NCBI RefSeq assembly: GCF_007565055.1
Contig: NC_044565.1
Span: 39,827,711-39,891,710 of the forward strand
Direction of reading: 5' to 3'
DNA: 64,000 bases
Origin: Rhinopithecus roxellana
Taxonomy: Eukaryota > Chordata > Mammalia > Primates > Cercopithecidae
Part shown: piece after piece, positions 63,601 to 64,000 of the stretch
Numbering within the stretch: position 1 is the stretch's first letter
How the letters are laid out: each line of letters starts with the position of its first letter
Position numbers and translations under genes: made by a program
The notes under the pieces: generated by a model
What the model saw: the letters and a program-made list of their open reading frames with translations, nothing else
Databases searched by the model: none
What the model was told of the DNA's origin: nothing

Positions 63601-64000
63601 AACTCCAGGCTTCCTGTGGACTTCTCCCATCAGCTCCCTTGTGTCCCAAGGCTGTCTGCTCACTTTGTTCTCTCTCTGGCATCTCTTTTACTGGCAATTC
63701 TTCTTCCTCTTGTGACATACATGCAGGAGTTTCTCCAGTGAACTGTCTTTGGTCCCTTTTCTCACTAATCCTTTATTGAATTTCACTTATAATCTCTGAG
63801 GTGGACACTGGGGCATCACCCAGACTCCTGCTTCAGCACTGAAGCTTTCCTCACCTCAGCTGCTGGGAAGGTTGGAGGATGACAGCTCTAAGCTGAGTTC
63901 TTTCAGGAAATTGCCCCCTGCAAATACAATCACCTCAGCCAAGGCCAGTCACAGCCCCTCCTGGGGACAGCCCACATGTAGTCATCCTTCAGTGTAGGAT
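63601..64000. other. No recognised feature at the window end
   Basis: GC-balanced single-copy-looking DNA with a C/T-rich bias; no gene, no repeat I can name. Confidence 0.4.

Noticed and set aside
63503..63718. 71-codon reverse frame MSQEEEELPVKEMPEREQ...
   Set aside because: The N-terminal part looks protein-like by composition but runs straight into Alu antisense; no start context or splice signals support it.

Overview
This window is nuclear DNA of an Old World monkey (Cercopithecidae: macaque, baboon or a relative). The clade call rests on three young Alu copies, at 252-554, 56638-56928 and 58925-59220. They carry variants I associate with cercopithecid AluYR subfamilies: the 5' end reads GGCTCAAGCCTG, the middle reads AAAAACTAGC followed by GGGCGAGG, and the copy at 58925 has GAGATCCGGCC. 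Human AluY consensus lacks these. There is no prokaryotic content, no CRISPR array and no operon.

The window is dominated by transposable elements. I count about 75 Alu insertions in both orientations, many nested. The rest is L1 of several ages, L2, MIR, MaLR/MLT1/MST LTRs, several ERV LTRs and a few hAT-type DNA transposon fragments. Nearly all open reading frames of 60-130 residues are Alu translations. The only recognisable protein-coding homology is broken L1 ORF2.

Layout: 1-6.2 kb is Alu-rich with nested AluY copies. 6.9-7.6 kb is a CpG island with ETS, KLF/SP and YY1-like sites, the only promoter-like sequence here; a possible short first exon ends at a splice donor at 7566. 9.1-13.2 kb is mostly AT-rich DNA of unknown nature. 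13.2-15.4 kb is one L1 insertion with 5' inversion, two A-tails and target-site duplications. 15.4-22 kb is a stack of old L1, MaLR and Alu pieces. 24-30 kb is LTR-rich and includes an inverted LTR pair. 32.0-33.45 kb is nearly free of transposons and rich in homeodomain/FOX/SOX-like motifs. 38.5-42.7 kb holds old L1 segments. 42.7-45.3 kb is lower in repeats and includes a near-consensus CTCF motif. 47.7-53.1 kb holds two copies of one LTR-like repeat. 54.0-57.4 kb is an MLT1C LTR split by ERV LTRs, then an LTR followed by a primer-binding site whose match to tRNA-Lys extends to about 50 nt. 57.4-60.6 kb is old L1 split by Alus.

No complete protein-coding gene is visible. The window could be intronic, intergenic, or the 5' end of a gene or lncRNA starting in the CpG island and reading rightwards. 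Repeat subfamily names come from recognising consensus text and are tentative where stated. Boundaries of repeats are good to roughly 5-20 bases.
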